Positions 11,001 through 22,155 of a stretch of 64,000 nucleotides of DNA are shown here, in pieces (the stretch's first letter is position 1; each line of letters starts with the position of its first letter). A program made the translations under genes and the position numbers. Source of the DNA: Limnanthes douglasii subsp. nivea (lineage: Eukaryota > Streptophyta > Magnoliopsida > Brassicales > Limnanthaceae); the NCBI GenBank assembly GCA_036936605.1, contig JAUPFV010000005.1, forward strand, positions 151,839,195 through 151,903,194, given 5' to 3'. The notes below the pieces were generated by a model that searched no databases, was not told the DNA's origin, and saw nothing but the letters and a program-made list of their open reading frames with translations.

Positions 11001-12340
11001 TACCACTATGATCCCCTTATAGACAAAATAAGATAAACAATCTCAGGCTGGAATACTAAACATCTGTCTTTTGGTAGGAGACTGATTTTGATCAAATTAG
11101 TTCTCCTAACCTTTCCAATATACTATTTGTAATGTATCTAGCTTCATATCAATGTCATATCAAGAATAGACAAACATCTAAATAAATTTATTTGGGGATA
11201 CAATGAAACAAACAAAAAAAATACTTTGGTCAGACTGGTCTAAGTTCTGTAAACCATTTAATGAAAATAATTTAAACATTAGGAAGTTAGAAGATATTCA
11301 AACATCATCCTCATGTAATTTATGGCTAATTCTTAGAGAAAACAAATCACTATGGTGTAAATTTATGCAGGAAACATACTGTAATAATATTCACCCACTT
11401 CAAACTTCTATTAGACAAACATATTACAAAGTTTGGAAGATAATTTATTAAATCAAAGAACTAGTTGAGAAATTTTTATTTTGGACCCCTAGAAATGGAA
11501 ACATGGACTCCTCGTTGGATAAGTGGAATCACACTAATCCATTTATAACCTTATCCCCAAATCAAAATAATCTTTGGTATGGACAAACTAGAGTATTTGA
11601 TTTTTGGTCAAATAACGAATGGAATCTAACGAAATTAAAAGATTATGTATTACAATTAGACATCAATATAATACAAAGAACTTCTTTAAATATTTCATGT
11701 GAAGTTATTATTCTTTTGAAAGTATCTTCAAATAGTAAATTTAAACTTAAATACACATGGAATTCAATTAGGGAGAAATAACCAAAATCTTTAATAAAAA
11801 AAAGATTTGGAATAATATTTCTCCAAAGAAATGTTCTTTTACCCTTTGAATAATATTAAACCAATATATATGACTGGACTTAATTCTTCAGAAAAAAGGT
11901 TTCAACCGGGCCTCCAAATGCCAACATTGCCAAAACTCCGAATCATTGAATCATTTGTTTGTCTCCTGTCAAATTTCATCGGATGTTTGACAACAATTTT
12001 ATCACTTATTGGGTAAACACATAATGATAAACATGTAATTATTATATGGTTCATGTCTACTTAAAAAAAACTCGTATTAGAAGCATAATTCCATCAATTA
12101 TTGTCTAGACAATATGGATGGCTAGGAATAACTCTAAATATAATAACATTAAATGTTCATCCAAGAAGCTAATAGATCATGTTATTCATATAGTATCATC
12201 AATAGACATATTTAACATTATTAAACCCATTTATTGGTCTGGTGATTTAAAAGTTTCCAGAGAATTGAATTGTATTAACATCTACAATAGTTGAAACCCT
12301 ACCTTTACATCAAATGATATCCACCCATATCACCTAGATT
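11001..12340 (+). pseudogene. LINE-1 copy 1, ORF2 post-RT zinc region, decayed
   Basis: Short open pieces on the same strand follow the course of the plant LINE region between reverse transcriptase and RNase H (zf-RVT). Examples are WSDWSKFCKPF, MQETYCNNIHPL, a W/L-rich piece at 11503-11781, and a Cys/His-bearing piece near 11900-12060. Each is separated from the next by a stop or frameshift. The assignment depends mainly on position between the two recognised domains. Confidence 0.55.
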
Positions 12341-12860
12341 AAAACTCAAATGTGATGGATTAAAACTTTATAATAGTGAATCTAGCAGTGGATTTGTCTT
12401 ATACAATGATAAAGGTGAACTGACCCTTGTTAAGGGTTCATTGTTAGGAAAAAATAATGTATTAATGGCTAAAAACATGCATTACTTGATGGATTGATGT
12501 ACTGTAAGAATAATAAGCTTACCAAAGTTTATATTGAAGTAGACTCATTAACTTTATTTGACATATTAGCTTTTGGTAAATCTCCATGGTACATGAATAA
12601 ATTATTAATTTTTGTAGAAATCCAATATCTCCACATATACGAATTAGACATATATATCATAAGTAGAATACAACTGCTGACTGGACTGCAAAATTTTGTA
12701 TGAAATCTCAACAAAATTGTCAATTTATGTTTAGTGATTCCCACTACACCTTTATGTGCTATCATACTTTTAGAGAGTATCAATTTGGGATACATAATAA
12801 ACCAACTTTAATATTACCTATGATCACTAACCTATGGCAGGATTCTCAATCCTGACTAAC
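12335..12860 (+). pseudogene. LINE-1 copy 1, ORF2 RNase H domain, decayed
   Basis: LKLKCDGLKLYNSESSSGF is the usual start of the plant LINE RNase H (PPxxxKxNxDG). It is followed by VYIEVDSLTLF (the IExDS motif) and a terminal piece equivalent to HIYRxxNxxADWxAK, all on the plus strand. Two frameshifts separate the parts. This closes ORF2; no clear poly(A) tail was identified after 12860. Confidence 0.65.
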
Positions 12861-13139
12861 AATTTTTCTGTTTTACATGTTACATGTTAATAACACTTAA
12901 ACAAGAAGATGAATATGTTAAAGAAATATAGTCAAAAGGAAACTTGACCGAAAAGCAATAAGGGAATAAAACATATCAAAATAGAAGAAACTTGCACAAT
13001 ATTCCTTAATCTATTCCTTAATCTTCAAGATCTTCAATATCGTAGGCATTTTATACAACATACTACAATAGTGAATTACTGAATCAATATAATCTTCTAG
13101 AACTTTATTTTTTCCTTCACAAATATTTTTTTGAACTTG
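12861..13139. other. AT-rich spacer
   Basis: Nothing recognisable; it may be the LINE 3' untranslated region. Confidence 0.3.
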
Positions 13140-13350
13140 TAATAAAAAACAATAGTGAATCAAGTAGAAGCACTATAATATAAAAATAACAAAGGTGAAT
13201 TGCTGAATTCTATAGGTAGATTATATGGAAAACAATATCCTCTAATTGTTGAATTTAGGGTTCTTTTAAATGACCTTATTTTATGTAGAGACAAAAGTTA
13301 CGAGTTATTAGATATTGAAACAAAATCTTTGATTCTTTTTTAGATTCTTA
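13140..13350 (+). pseudogene. Second LINE RNase H fragment, cut by the CACTA element
   Basis: The frame reads NSESSRSTII, then GELLNSIGRLYGKQYPL, IVEFRVLLNDLIL and LLDIETKSLIL. These are the N-terminal two-thirds of a plant LINE RNase H, parallel to the copy at 12335. It stops two bases before the CACTA target duplication, so the transposon probably inserted into it. The expected C-terminal half was not recognised to the right of the transposon. Confidence 0.5.
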
Positions 13351-13354
13351 GCAA

Positions 13355-13540
13355 CACTACTGGATAAATTGTTTTTCGCTAATATGTTATAAGTATAATT
13401 GAATTCGTAATGCATTTACAACAGATCCTGTTGTGAAATATTCAATGAAAAGCGGGTCAGATTTTATAAAATAACTGCAACGAACGTACTAGTTGGTTGC
13501 ACACTATATTTTGTTAAAACGAGTTTGCAACGTACTTATT
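13355..13540. repeat. Left terminal and subterminal region of the CACTA element
   Basis: The terminal CACTACTGGA is followed by subterminal motifs such as 'actgcaacgaac', 'ttggttgcac' and 'tttgcaacgtac' on either strand. The block stops where the captured gene begins. Confidence 0.6.
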
Positions 13541-13699
13541 TTATTTTATTTTTATTTTTAAAATTAAATGATTTGGATCAATTTAAGTTGATCTTCCATT
13601 TTTTCTCCAAATGGTTTACCAAAATTAAATCCATCATCTTTACCGCTTGTTTTTTACACAAATATAATTTTAAGATAAATGAAAGTCGTTCTTTTATAC

Positions 13700-13747
13700 T
13701 TCACCCATCCAATTTCCCCTTCTTTTTCTTCAGATCTTTCAATTCAG

Positions 13748-13785
<38 letters not shown>

Positions 13786-13921
13786 GTACGATTTCTCCTA
13801 TTACATGTATTTTTTAACGCATACTAATTTTTCAAATTTTAAATTTTCGATTTTTTAAAACTTCAATTTCACGATCTTTGATGGTTTAAATCCATCCATA
13901 CATGTTTCAGGTTCTCTATTC
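13700..13921 (+). promoter_or_regulatory. Captured 5' untranslated leader of the E2 gene
   Basis: A pyrimidine-rich leader with a (CT)n run at 13750-13782 precedes a splice-acceptor-like 'catgtttcag' ending at 13910, eleven bases before the ATG at 13922. A 5'-leader intron just before the start codon is common in plant E2 genes of this group. The capture therefore took untranslated leader DNA as well as coding exons. Confidence 0.45.
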
Positions 13922-13991
13922 ATGACTTCGAAGCGTACCATGAAGGAACTCAAGGATTTGCAGAAGCATCCACGCATTTCTTGGAGCGCAA
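13922..13991 (+). pseudogene. Captured ubiquitin-conjugating enzyme E2, exon 1
   Basis: ATG at 13922 opens MTSKRTMKELKDLQKHPR, then ISWSA, followed by the splice donor GTACTT after the first base of the next codon. The plant UBC8/UBC10 group of E2 enzymes begins with the same helix (xSKRIxKELKDLQKDPP, then SCSA), and its first intron lies at the same place and phase. These enzymes accept ubiquitin from E1 on a Cys and pass it on with an E3 ligase. Changes from the family (I to M, D to H, P to R, C to W) fit relaxed selection. Exons 2 and 3 follow on the same strand. Confidence 0.78.
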
Positions 13992-14508
13992 GTACTTTTC
14001 ATTTTTTTTTTCCAGATTAGTGTTTTATTTTTGAGATCGAATCCTGGGTTGATTTTTCGATCTAAAAAATCAGAATCGATTTAATGATCTTGAAGTTTGA
14101 ATTATTAACTAAGATGCATGAGCTTTGTATATGTGTTGATTGTTGTTAATTAATATTCGCGTATATTTTTTTTATTGTGAATCATCTATGCTGTCGATGA
14201 TATAGTTTATTTAAGCTCTATTTCTTTTTGTGGATACTCGATATCTAGATATATATGACGATGTTATCTAAAGATCTATGACTATTTTGATTAGCCTTAT
14301 ATTGTTTTTGAACTCCTTAATCTGGAGGCATAACATCCATAGAATCTAGGTTTTTTTTTCTGGCCTTATCTTGCCTTTTGCATACTTTTTGATTCTAAGA
14401 TATATTTGATCTTCTTTTTCAGTTGTATACGTACAATGTGGAATATGTTTTTTTATTTACTTAAAAAGCCTTAGTATTATTTTTTTGTGTTTTTTGTTTG
14501 ATTTTGAA

Positions 14509-14634
14509 GTCCTGTAGGGGAAGACATGTACCATTGCAGGCAACCATAATGGGTCCTAGTGATAGTCTATATGCAAGAGGTATATTCCTGGTTACCATTC
14601 ATTTCCTTCAGATTACCCATTCAAGCCTCCTAAG
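14509..14634 (+). pseudogene. Captured ubiquitin-conjugating enzyme E2, exon 2
   Basis: The exon reads PVGEDMYH, loses one base in the family's Trp codon, continues QATIMGPSDSLYARGIFLV and TIHF, loses a second base, and ends DYPFKPPK before the donor GTAATT. This is the E2 core beta-sheet (family: QATIMGPxDSPYxGGVF, YPFKPPK). The splice acceptor is damaged: the bases before the exon read GAA where the family has CAG. Two single-base deletions and the lost acceptor show it cannot make protein. The 517-base intron before it shows that genomic DNA, not an mRNA copy, was taken. Confidence 0.8.
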
Positions 14635-15036
14635 GTAATTTTCAATATTTCTCTTTTGCTTGAACAATGAAAATTAATGAAATAGAAGTCTAACCTTGTA
14701 GAGAAACTAAATAAAAATGATTAGTCGTAATGTAGTACGTATACTATTAATATCCTCTATAGGCTATAATAGAACCAAAATATCCCAAGAAAGAACCCTA
14801 TATAAGGGTTTCTTATCCCATAAATATTCAGTCACAACGCAGGAGCAAGCATGTGGCTATATTATGTTGTGAGTAGTGCAAATGATAAAAAACAAAATTG
14901 AACACTTCAAAATGTAAGCATAATAAAAAACTCTATGAAACTCTCTATTATGTCACACACCTAGCCTGATATTTTGCTATTGATATCATATTGTTATAAT
15001 TTCTTCTTGAGTGATATTAACTCCATATATATTCAA

Positions 15037-15126
15037 GTAAAATTAAATACTAAGTGATTTTATCCAAACATGAACAAAAATGGAATCATTTGTCTCGATA
15101 TCAGTACAACCTTGACTATATCCAAG
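15037..15126 (+). pseudogene. Captured ubiquitin-conjugating enzyme E2, exon 3 with catalytic Cys
   Basis: The frame FYPNMNKNGIICLDIS continues directly into TTLTISK and then a GT. The family sequence at this place is FHPNINxNGxICLDIL, a seven-residue stretch, then ALTISK. The Cys codon at 15091-15093 is the ubiquitin-accepting residue. About six or seven residues after CLDI are deleted in frame. The exon end coincides with the family's exon boundary. The part upstream of FYPN (about 15037-15057) is degraded. A fourth exon may start near 15170 after 'tcgtag', but its match is too weak to claim. Confidence 0.72.
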
Positions 15127-15263
15127 GTTTGACTTTTCTTTTTCAACTTTTTTATGTTGAATATCGTAGTATTCTGCATGTTCTCCTTCTAGTAGTTATG
15201 CAACTTGAATGTGCATCACAATGCCTAATATTTCAAATCAATGATATTGCACGAGAAGATTAA

Positions 15264-15707
15264 TTATAAGAAGTGTCGGGTGTCCTTGACCTTGTTCTTG
15301 TTGGTTGGCATGCTTGAATCTCGCATGGTAAATTCCTATCAGCTGAAATGATACCATTTGTAATTATAAGCTCAAAACATTATATAGTATATCTTTGGGA
15401 GAGTAATTACAACATATACCAAAATATATTTTAAAATCAAGTACTACTTCACATATGTCTATTGCTAATTGACCCAACGTACTCCCTATGGATAATATCG
15501 TAGGTGCCTCTATTTTTCTTTTTTCTCTTTTCCCTTTCAATTCAGATATTTCCTTCATTCCACCAAGTATTTTTATCGGTCCTCTTATCTCAAGAAAACA
15601 ACATCGTCTTCGGTACCTCCCTATGGTACTTGACTACATGCAACCAAAAAGTCTGTTAGTTTGTGGTTAAAATCATGTTTAGTATACTTTTACTTAAATA
15701 GTTAGAA

Positions 15708-15712
<5 letters not shown>
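15264..15712. other. Unassigned interior of the CACTA element
   Basis: On the minus strand one frame is open for 64 codons (15558 to 15364; KEISELKGKREKRKIEAP). It may be a scrap of another captured exon, but no family is recognised. Confidence 0.25.

Positions 15713-15763
<51 letters not shown>
15713..15763. repeat. (TA)n microsatellite
   Basis: About 25 uninterrupted TA units inside the CACTA element. Confidence 0.95.
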
Positions 15764-15765
<2 letters not shown>

Positions 15766-16123
15766 CATTGAATTTTAGATACTAAATGTCTTCCTCACTT
15801 TTTAATACGAAAGGGACAACTAATTGGCTTGGTTCAACTTTATGTTTTATATAAACTTTCATTAAAAGCTCGTCTACTTGTACACACTAATGAGAAATGA
15901 ACTTTACTTCTGTGAGACACTGGAAATTTTCTTGATATATTTGTTTAAAGATCTTCTCGTTCTTCTCTAATCATTAGGAATGTTAATTTAATTTTATTGT
16001 TATGATTATTAGGATTCTGGGTATTATTTTTTTGACCAAGACTGTGTATATAGGTTGAACATTATTCTATTTTTTAGAAATGATTATTAATTTTTCTTTG
16101 ATTGGTCGAGATTAATCTTGTAG

Positions 16124-16738
16124 CACTCTATCCATTCATCATAACGGGATGGAGGTCGAGGAGGTTATGATAATGCTGCCAATAATGGAAATGCTCAAAG
16201 GTTACAATTCTAAGCGTTTGGTGTCTCTGGTTTCTTTTTAATGTTTTGTCTACATATTATAATTTGAATAATTATCTACACATAGAGGGTTTATCTACAT
16301 GTAATAATATTTTTTCTAATTTAATGTGGTTTTCTTAGCCTAATATAATTCTTTCTTTACTTTTTCCACATGGTGCACATTGTTTTCTTGATAAAGGGCA
16401 TCTTTTTTTAACTATTTTACATTTCCATCTTTCGTTATTAAAATTTGGATTTTTAATCTGTATTTCATGAGTTTATATTATTTATGTACTAGGATTATAA
16501 TGATAAAGACAAATACAATTATTAATCCGCATAGACATGGCATCTGATAATTAATTGCAGTGTATTGTTATCCATGTCACAAACTTTCATATAGATGCTC
16601 TTGCTTGCTTATAGTTTATCTTATAGTGATATTCCTACTTTAAAAATTTAAACTAAACGGCATTTATTTTCAGGTTTATATTTAATAATTAAAGGGATGG
16701 TAGATCACCTGCCAGACCGAGAGAGACTAATCCTCTAG
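16124..16738 (+). pseudogene. Possible captured exons of an RNA-binding/SR-like gene
   Basis: A segment at 16124-16200 lies between 'cttgtag' and a GTTACA donor and encodes RDGGRGGYDNAANNGNAQ in one frame. A second at 16674-16738, between 'ttttcag' and AG|GT, encodes RDGRSPARPRETNPL. Gly/Arg/Tyr-rich and SPxRPR segments occur in plant RNA-binding and SR-type splicing proteins. Both segments have acceptor- and donor-like borders and the same strand, so they may be exons of a second captured gene. Each also contains an in-frame stop near its start. The family assignment is tentative. Confidence 0.25.
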
Positions 16739-16986
16739 GTGTTAAGTTATATTATTAAGTTGGAAGATTACTTATTTGTCAAAATTATATAGATATGAAT
16801 AAATTTTTCTTCAACTGTGTATATATGTAACAACATTGTGATATATTATTTGTAAATATACTTTTTGAAATTCTTATTGGGGTAACAAATAGAAATATTA
16901 CAAATTGGACTATTGATGTATTGTTTCAATAACACTTTGGTATTATCTTTAAAGACATTTACAAAAATAATGAATTTTATTTGTAG

Positions 16987-17214
16987 GTTGAAAGAGATGC
17001 TGATAAGGTGAAGATTTCTTGGACGACGATTAAAATTTAGACTCGAACTTGGTAGCTGCTGATAGGATGAAGATCATGCGATTTTTAGATTGTATTTTTT
17101 ATATTTGAATCTTATTTTATTATTCTCGTTTATAAATATTATATTTTAAATTTTTGAATCATGAAGAGTTGTATAGCTATGACTTTTTTACAAAAAAACA
17201 TCTATTAAGTTTAA
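16987..17214. other. Unassigned interior of the CACTA element
   Basis: An exon-like segment after 'ttgtag' at 16986 (VERDADKVKISW) is followed by AT-rich sequence with several stops. No family is recognised. Confidence 0.2.
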
Positions 17215-17548
17215 TAATGGGCTTGCAACATTGTAAATGACGATATTATGATCAGTTAATATACAACCAGATAGCACCGAAGTTTGCAACGACGGACATG
17301 CCAACAGATTTAACTGTTTGATTCAAGTTGCAACACTGTGACGCGGTTTCATGCGGATCAAATTTTGTAACACTGCCTGGTTGTTTGTCTATTGCAAAAG
17401 TCTCCCGGTGGAAACGAGTTTGGTTAATGACCCCACTTAACATAACCAGAACCTCCGGCCGCAGAGCTATTGTTAAATATTTTTGCAACTATTTAGTGAC
17501 AATTTTTGTTGTCTTGAGATAGTTGTAAAACCAATATCTCCAGTAGTG
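17215..17548. repeat. Right terminal and subterminal region of the CACTA element
   Basis: Motifs 'cttgcaacattg', 'tttgcaacgacg', 'gttgcaacactg' and 'ttgcaactattt' cluster here. The element ends TCCAGTAGTG at 17548. The region is more GC-rich than its surroundings. Confidence 0.6.
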
Positions 17549-17579
17549 CAACTATTCTTCTGGTTTTGCAGGCTCAAAG

Positions 17580-17957
17580 ATGATGAATATGCTCAAGGTA
17601 GTTGGTTGCTCTGCTTACTCTATTTCTTCAGAACTCCATTGCACTTTCAAATACACAAAAGAATCTGATATAAAAATTGGCTTCAAGATTAATCAAAATA
17701 GAAGATTAAAGAATATGAACATAATGAACTCAATCAAATCTCGACACAAAAATGAAATTTACATATTCTTAAAAGAAGAAAACATCAGCACTAATGTAAA
17801 TATAAAACTGAAGCACTTATTTGATTTAGTTAGAGTTAAGTTTCAAAATTTGGGGGCTTCCAAATTTAAATTAGGAGACAATATTTTGGTTAAAAAATTA
17901 TTAAGCTTGTGTAACTCAAATGTAATTTTTGTTATTAATGGAGGTTTTATTTCCTAA
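17580..17957 (+). other. 125-codon reading frame, possible gag-like scrap
   Basis: The frame begins just outside the CACTA element. Its C-terminal part (LKHLFDLVRVKFQNLGASKF, then VKKLLSLCNSN) is loosely like the helix repeat of copia Gag (UBN2: 'F..ivn.L..lG' then 'vkkiL.sLp'). The N-terminal part is not recognised. A (TA)n run follows. It could equally be a chance open frame in AT-rich DNA. Confidence 0.25.
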
Positions 17958-17976
17958 TAAAAGAAATAAATATCTA

Positions 17977-17979
<3 letters not shown>

Positions 17980-18045
<66 letters not shown>
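17980..18045. repeat. (TA)n microsatellite
   Basis: About 32 uninterrupted TA units. Confidence 0.95.
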
Positions 18046-18047
<2 letters not shown>

Positions 18048-18960
18048 ACAAATATAATCTAAATTATAGATCTTAATCAAGAATATATAAGTATAGCTGT
18101 TATCAACATCAAAACCAGCCTATTTATATTTTATTAATACCGTTTTTCTCTTGTTATTTCATCACATATATCTTGTTATTGTTTGTGTTATTTATATTTT
18201 GAAAGACGTCATTTCTATTTTATCTTTGATTTACGTTTATAAGTTTGATTTCTTATTTAGATATTTTTATTATTAGATTTTCTAAACATTTTTATTCTAC
18301 TTCAAACATCTTTGATTACAGAACTAATTCAACAATAATTTTTTTAGATTTGTTTAATTTTTCTTTCTATTAGTTCAAAAAGAAACAATATTATTATATC
18401 TTTATTTTTATTATCTCAATCATAACAACACTATTTTTAGTTATCTCTTTCTTTTAAGATGGAACATAAACATTGAAATTAAAAAAAAACGATATTTTCA
18501 ATAGAAAGATAATGAAGTTTTCATTTAGAAAGTATAGTATTTTTTAAGTTTTGTTTAAGGTAAATGAATTAAAATCGAAAACAATGTTAGTCACCTCGGT
18601 ATTATAGTTTAGTTAGTGTCAACTAAAGAATTCAAAAACAAAGCTAGTTTATGGTTTATTAGCGCCAAAAATTAAATCGAGACAACAAGTATTTCTAATT
18701 TTTTTCTAGACCGTAATTTGAGTTTCATTGAAACCATATAGCTACTTGCTGTAATAAGATTCTTTTTAGTGGAGGGAAACTCACAGATAACACTCTACTC
18801 TTTTTTATCTTGATTTATCTAGATTTGATGTTTTAGCTGCTTCTTATTAGATTCTAATATTATTACTTGTTATTTTCTCCTGCTTCATTTTATATTAAAT
18901 TTGTAAAAGAGAAAAGAAAATTGACCATTATTTGAAATCCATGAAATCCTGCTTGACTGT
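18046..18960. other. AT-rich DNA without recognisable features
   Basis: Both strands were read. It may include the 3' untranslated part of the LINE that lies to the right on the minus strand, but no tail or boundary is visible. Confidence 0.35.
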
Positions 18961-18987
18961 TAGTTTCGAGTTAAGCAGTAAAAGGAA

Positions 18988-19450
18988 TTAGAGATCTTCC
19001 AGTCTCAGGTACCCAGTATTAAGACTTTCGAGAAGTATGATTGCTCTGAATTGTGTTGGGACTTTGTTTTGAGAATATTCAAAGTTTAATTTGATTTTAA
19101 ACCTCCAATTTTCCAACCACTCTACTGTTTGGTTTTGTTTCCTGTAAATATGATTGATGTTTATGTTAGAAGATATAAGAGTTTCACAACATGATAGTAT
19201 TTCCTCCAGATACCAAATATTGTTTCCATGTGATAGCATATCTATCAGAATGTTTGAGTTTGTCTCTATATCCAACATTGTTAATTCGTTTTGATTATAG
19301 ATGATGAGTCCGTCGAGCAGAGCACGAGTTTCAGGTATTATTGCAGACTAATTTTCATATGTTCTTCCAAATGCAGTAAGTATTTGTCATTTACTATCAC
19401 GAATTAACCCTCCTCCACTTGCTTTCCCTGGGTTGAGACTGTATCCATCT
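18988..19450 (-). pseudogene. LINE-1 copy 2, ORF2 RNase H domain, decayed
   Basis: On the minus strand: LNPGKASGGGLIRDSK, a stop, then ETRALLDGLIIYNQNEL, MLDIETNSNILIDMLSHGNN, and INHIYRKQNQTVEWLENW. These are the G-rich first strand, the catalytic E, the IExxS motif and the terminal HIYRxxNxxxxWL motif of the plant LINE RNase H, in the right order. The last 97 codons are uninterrupted. This is the 3' end of a minus-strand LINE whose 5' half lies beyond gypsy element A. Confidence 0.72.
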
Positions 19451-19599
19451 ATATTTATTTTAATTCTGTTTTCTGCTGGTATGATCCATCTGAGAGATAA
19501 AAACTTCCTTACACTTGATAGGTGATGTATGCATCCCATAACAATAGCTTCTTTTGTGCTTTGACTCTAGTGAAACCTCTTAAAAAAACTGGACATGTC

Positions 19600-20400
19600 C
19601 AGGTTAGTAAGAGTACATTGTATTTGAGTAATCATAGATTAGTATTACAGATAAGACATTATGCTTAGTGATATTTCTACTTTTCCAGATTATCCAGCAT
19701 ATTATAAGAGGCAAGATAGTCATTATATGAACATTCTTGTCAGAAGACCAAAACCAGTTCATCATCATATGAGGTATATGCATAGTTCTAGATATTAGTA
19801 TTCCAAAAATACTTGTGAAGTGCTTCCACACTTCCATGTAACATCGCATCTTACAAATAAATGTTGGATTGTTTATGTGTTTGCATAAAATTGACATTTT
19901 AATGCCAAATTAAGCTTTTTTTAGAACTAAATTAACTGGAATCAAGTTTTTAGTAAATTCTATAGAAGAAATAAACATTTATTAGGATTTAAGTTATTCC
20001 ATATCCTGCCATATAGATTTTATATGTTACCTTTAGATCTGATTCTTTCCCTACTCTCTTTGACGCTGAATTCACTAGATTTAAATAACGTCCAGATGAT
20101 ATTATCATCTTTTTCAGGATTTGTTATGAGCTTACTCATTTTTGTCATGTCTGATGGTAAAACATGATGCGTAGTAGATCCAGGTTGTAGTGGTCAGTAT
20201 CCCAATAATTCTTAATCTTATATGGATGATACCACAAAGAATCAGTAGTATTAAGGATAATAAAAGGTTGATTGGAGCACCATTTTTTATCCAAAAATCG
20301 ATGTTCCCAACACATATTTTCCAAGTGATAAAGTTTCAACATAACCCATAGTTCCTAATAATTGTTTTCCAAACATTGGAGCATTTTGTTGTTTGATGAA
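19600..20400 (-). pseudogene. LINE-1 copy 2, ORF2 post-RT zinc region, decayed
   Basis: Open pieces at 19897-19604 (HINNPTFICKMRCYMEVWK, then LPLIICWIIWKSRN) match the C..C..W and WxIWxxRN pattern of the zf-RVT region that precedes RNase H in plant LINEs. The piece at 20342-20145 (MCWEHRFLDKKWC, SLWYHPYKIKNYWD) matches the segment before it. Stops and frameshifts separate them. Confidence 0.62.
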
Positions 20401-21700
20401 CTATTATATAAGGATGATGAGTATTAAACTGGGTGAAGGTATTTATCCCAAAGTGATTTTTGAATTTTTAATTTTTCTAATGTCCAAACCTTCTTCCATG
20501 TAGGGTTTACAAACACTAGACTATGTTGTCCATATAATATTAAATTTGGTTTCTGAGTTTCCCAACATAAATTGTTATCATTTTAATCACTAATATATGA
20601 AGGATATTATTTTGTTTGTTGTAGTCTATATATGTGTTTATGACATATTTGATTAGGATTAATCTTCCTCCAAATGATAAAATCTTAGAATCTCATTTTG
20701 ATATTTTAGATTTTATTTTCATGATCAGCTCATTTAAATTTCTTTGTTGTTTTTTGTGCTCACAAATATTCTGAGGTATTTGAGCGGTAGGTTGTTTTTG
20801 TTGAATCCAGTAATGTCCAATAGAACTTTGACTCTTGAGTGAGGTATTCGTGATGATGTTTATAGCCTTGTTTTTTTGTTTTATTATTCGACGAGCCACT
20901 GCATGGTAATGTTCCAAAAGTTTACAGAAAGTCTTGATATTTGAATCAATCCCATTTTTGAACATTAGAAGATGATCAACATAGGCTAATGTTGAGATAT
21001 CCAGGTTACTTCTAGCTCAATATCTCATCTTATGTTTCTTTTCAAATAAGTTCATCAATCCTCTTATTATTAATTATTCAGCTAAGATGAAAATGATGAG
21101 AAATAGATGATCTCCTTTCCTAAATCCGTTGTTAGACTTAGAGAACCCATGTAGCTCATTATTTACGAAGATTAAAAAGCTGGATGAATCAATACCCTTG
21201 AATATTAGATTATAAACCTTTCTATCAAATCCAAGTGCATCAAAAACTTAGATGATACGGTTGAAAGACAACATATCAAAGGTCTTTCATATGTTAACTT
21301 TTAACATGACATTACCCCATGTTACCTTCTTGTTAAGTTATAAAGTAGTTATTGAGCAAGAAGGATATTGTCATGGATGTACCTTTCTTTGAAAAATCCT
21401 CCTTACTCAGAATATATGAATTATGAAAGGACAATAGCTACCCTATTTTTAGGACTTTAAATAGGATTCTATTGAACATTTTACAGAAGTTCCTAGGTCT
21501 AAAATCCATACAAGCTCGAGGATGATCAGTTTTAAGGATAAGACATATAATGGTTTCATGAATTCCAGAAGGGATATGATGATTATTGAAAAATTCTATG
21601 ATAGCCTCACACACATCTTTCTAAAGTATATGCCAACAAACTAGAAGAAAGTTAGTTGTAAATTCATTTATATCAGCTGCAGAAATTGGATTTAAAAACA
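20400..21700 (-). pseudogene. LINE-1 copy 2, ORF2 reverse transcriptase, decayed
   Basis: The palm motif survives as LAYVDHLLMFKNG near 20975 (family: LxYADDLLLFxxG, so the second catalytic Asp reads His). It is followed by the thumb piece at 20965-20693 (FCKLLEHYHAVARRIIKQKN). Upstream, DFRPRNFCKMFNRILFKVLK near 21480 matches the DxRPIxLxNxxYKxxxKxL motif. Several stops and shifts lie between. The enzyme is dead. Confidence 0.68.
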
Positions 21701-22155
21701 TTATGATGATCTTTATTTCCTTTTCTTTTGGTAATTCTATAGTTTTGATGTTGTCCTCATCTGAAATAATCCTTGGGATGATCTCGTAAAGATCTTCAAT
21801 ATCATTATGAGTTCATTGAGCTGCAAGTACCGATATAAAGTGATCATTTGCAGATTTACCTAACTTGTTTTGATCCTCAATCCAGTGACCATTAATCCAT
21901 AATCCTTTCATACTATTCTTTTACATAACTTTGGAAAACCTTTGAGTTCTTGTCTTCATCCTTGAGCCAATTGATATGGCTCTTTTGCTCCCAATAAACC
22001 TCATCTTTGTCAAGTAATTGTAGGTGTTGTGCTTGGGCTTTGGCTAAGAAAATTCTATTTTCTTGAGTTTGAGAGACCAATAAGTTGTGTTCTCTATATT
22101 TAAATTCCTCTTCAATTTGTATGATGGCTTCAAACACGTTTTCAAAGGTCTCTTT
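21700..22155 (-). pseudogene. LINE-1 copy 2, ORF2 linker next to the gypsy insertion
   Basis: ETFENVFEAIIQIEEEFKYR, then VYWEQKSHINWLKDEDKNSK, is the linker between endonuclease and reverse transcriptase (family: FWxQKSRxxWLxxGDxNTxFFH). Removing gypsy element A and one copy of the TCTTT duplication rejoins this frame with the segment at 28606 onward, giving K-W-N-K-E-T-F-E-N across the junction. Confidence 0.8.
22151..22155. repeat. Target-site duplication of gypsy A, left
   Basis: TCTTT, repeated at 28601-28605. Confidence 0.85.

Larger units (their letters stand above)
13355..17548. mobile_element. Non-autonomous CACTA (En/Spm) transposon carrying host gene fragments
   Basis: The left end reads CACTACTGGATAAATTG and the right end, inverted, CACTACTGGAGATATTGG. 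The flanks are CAA at 13352-13354 and CAA at 17549-17551. Terminal CACTA with a 3-bp duplication defines the CACTA superfamily. Inside both ends, motifs of the form TTGCAAC recur (three on the left within 190 bases, four or more on the right within 330). These are the subterminal repeats where such transposases bind in known members. No transposase is present. The 4194-bp interior instead contains intron-bearing pieces of a ubiquitin-conjugating enzyme gene and possibly a second gene. Confidence 0.82.

Noticed and set aside
13922..15126. A functional ubiquitin-conjugating enzyme gene
   Set aside because: Two frame-breaking deletions in exon 2, a lost splice acceptor and a deletion next to the catalytic Cys; the whole lies within transposon ends.
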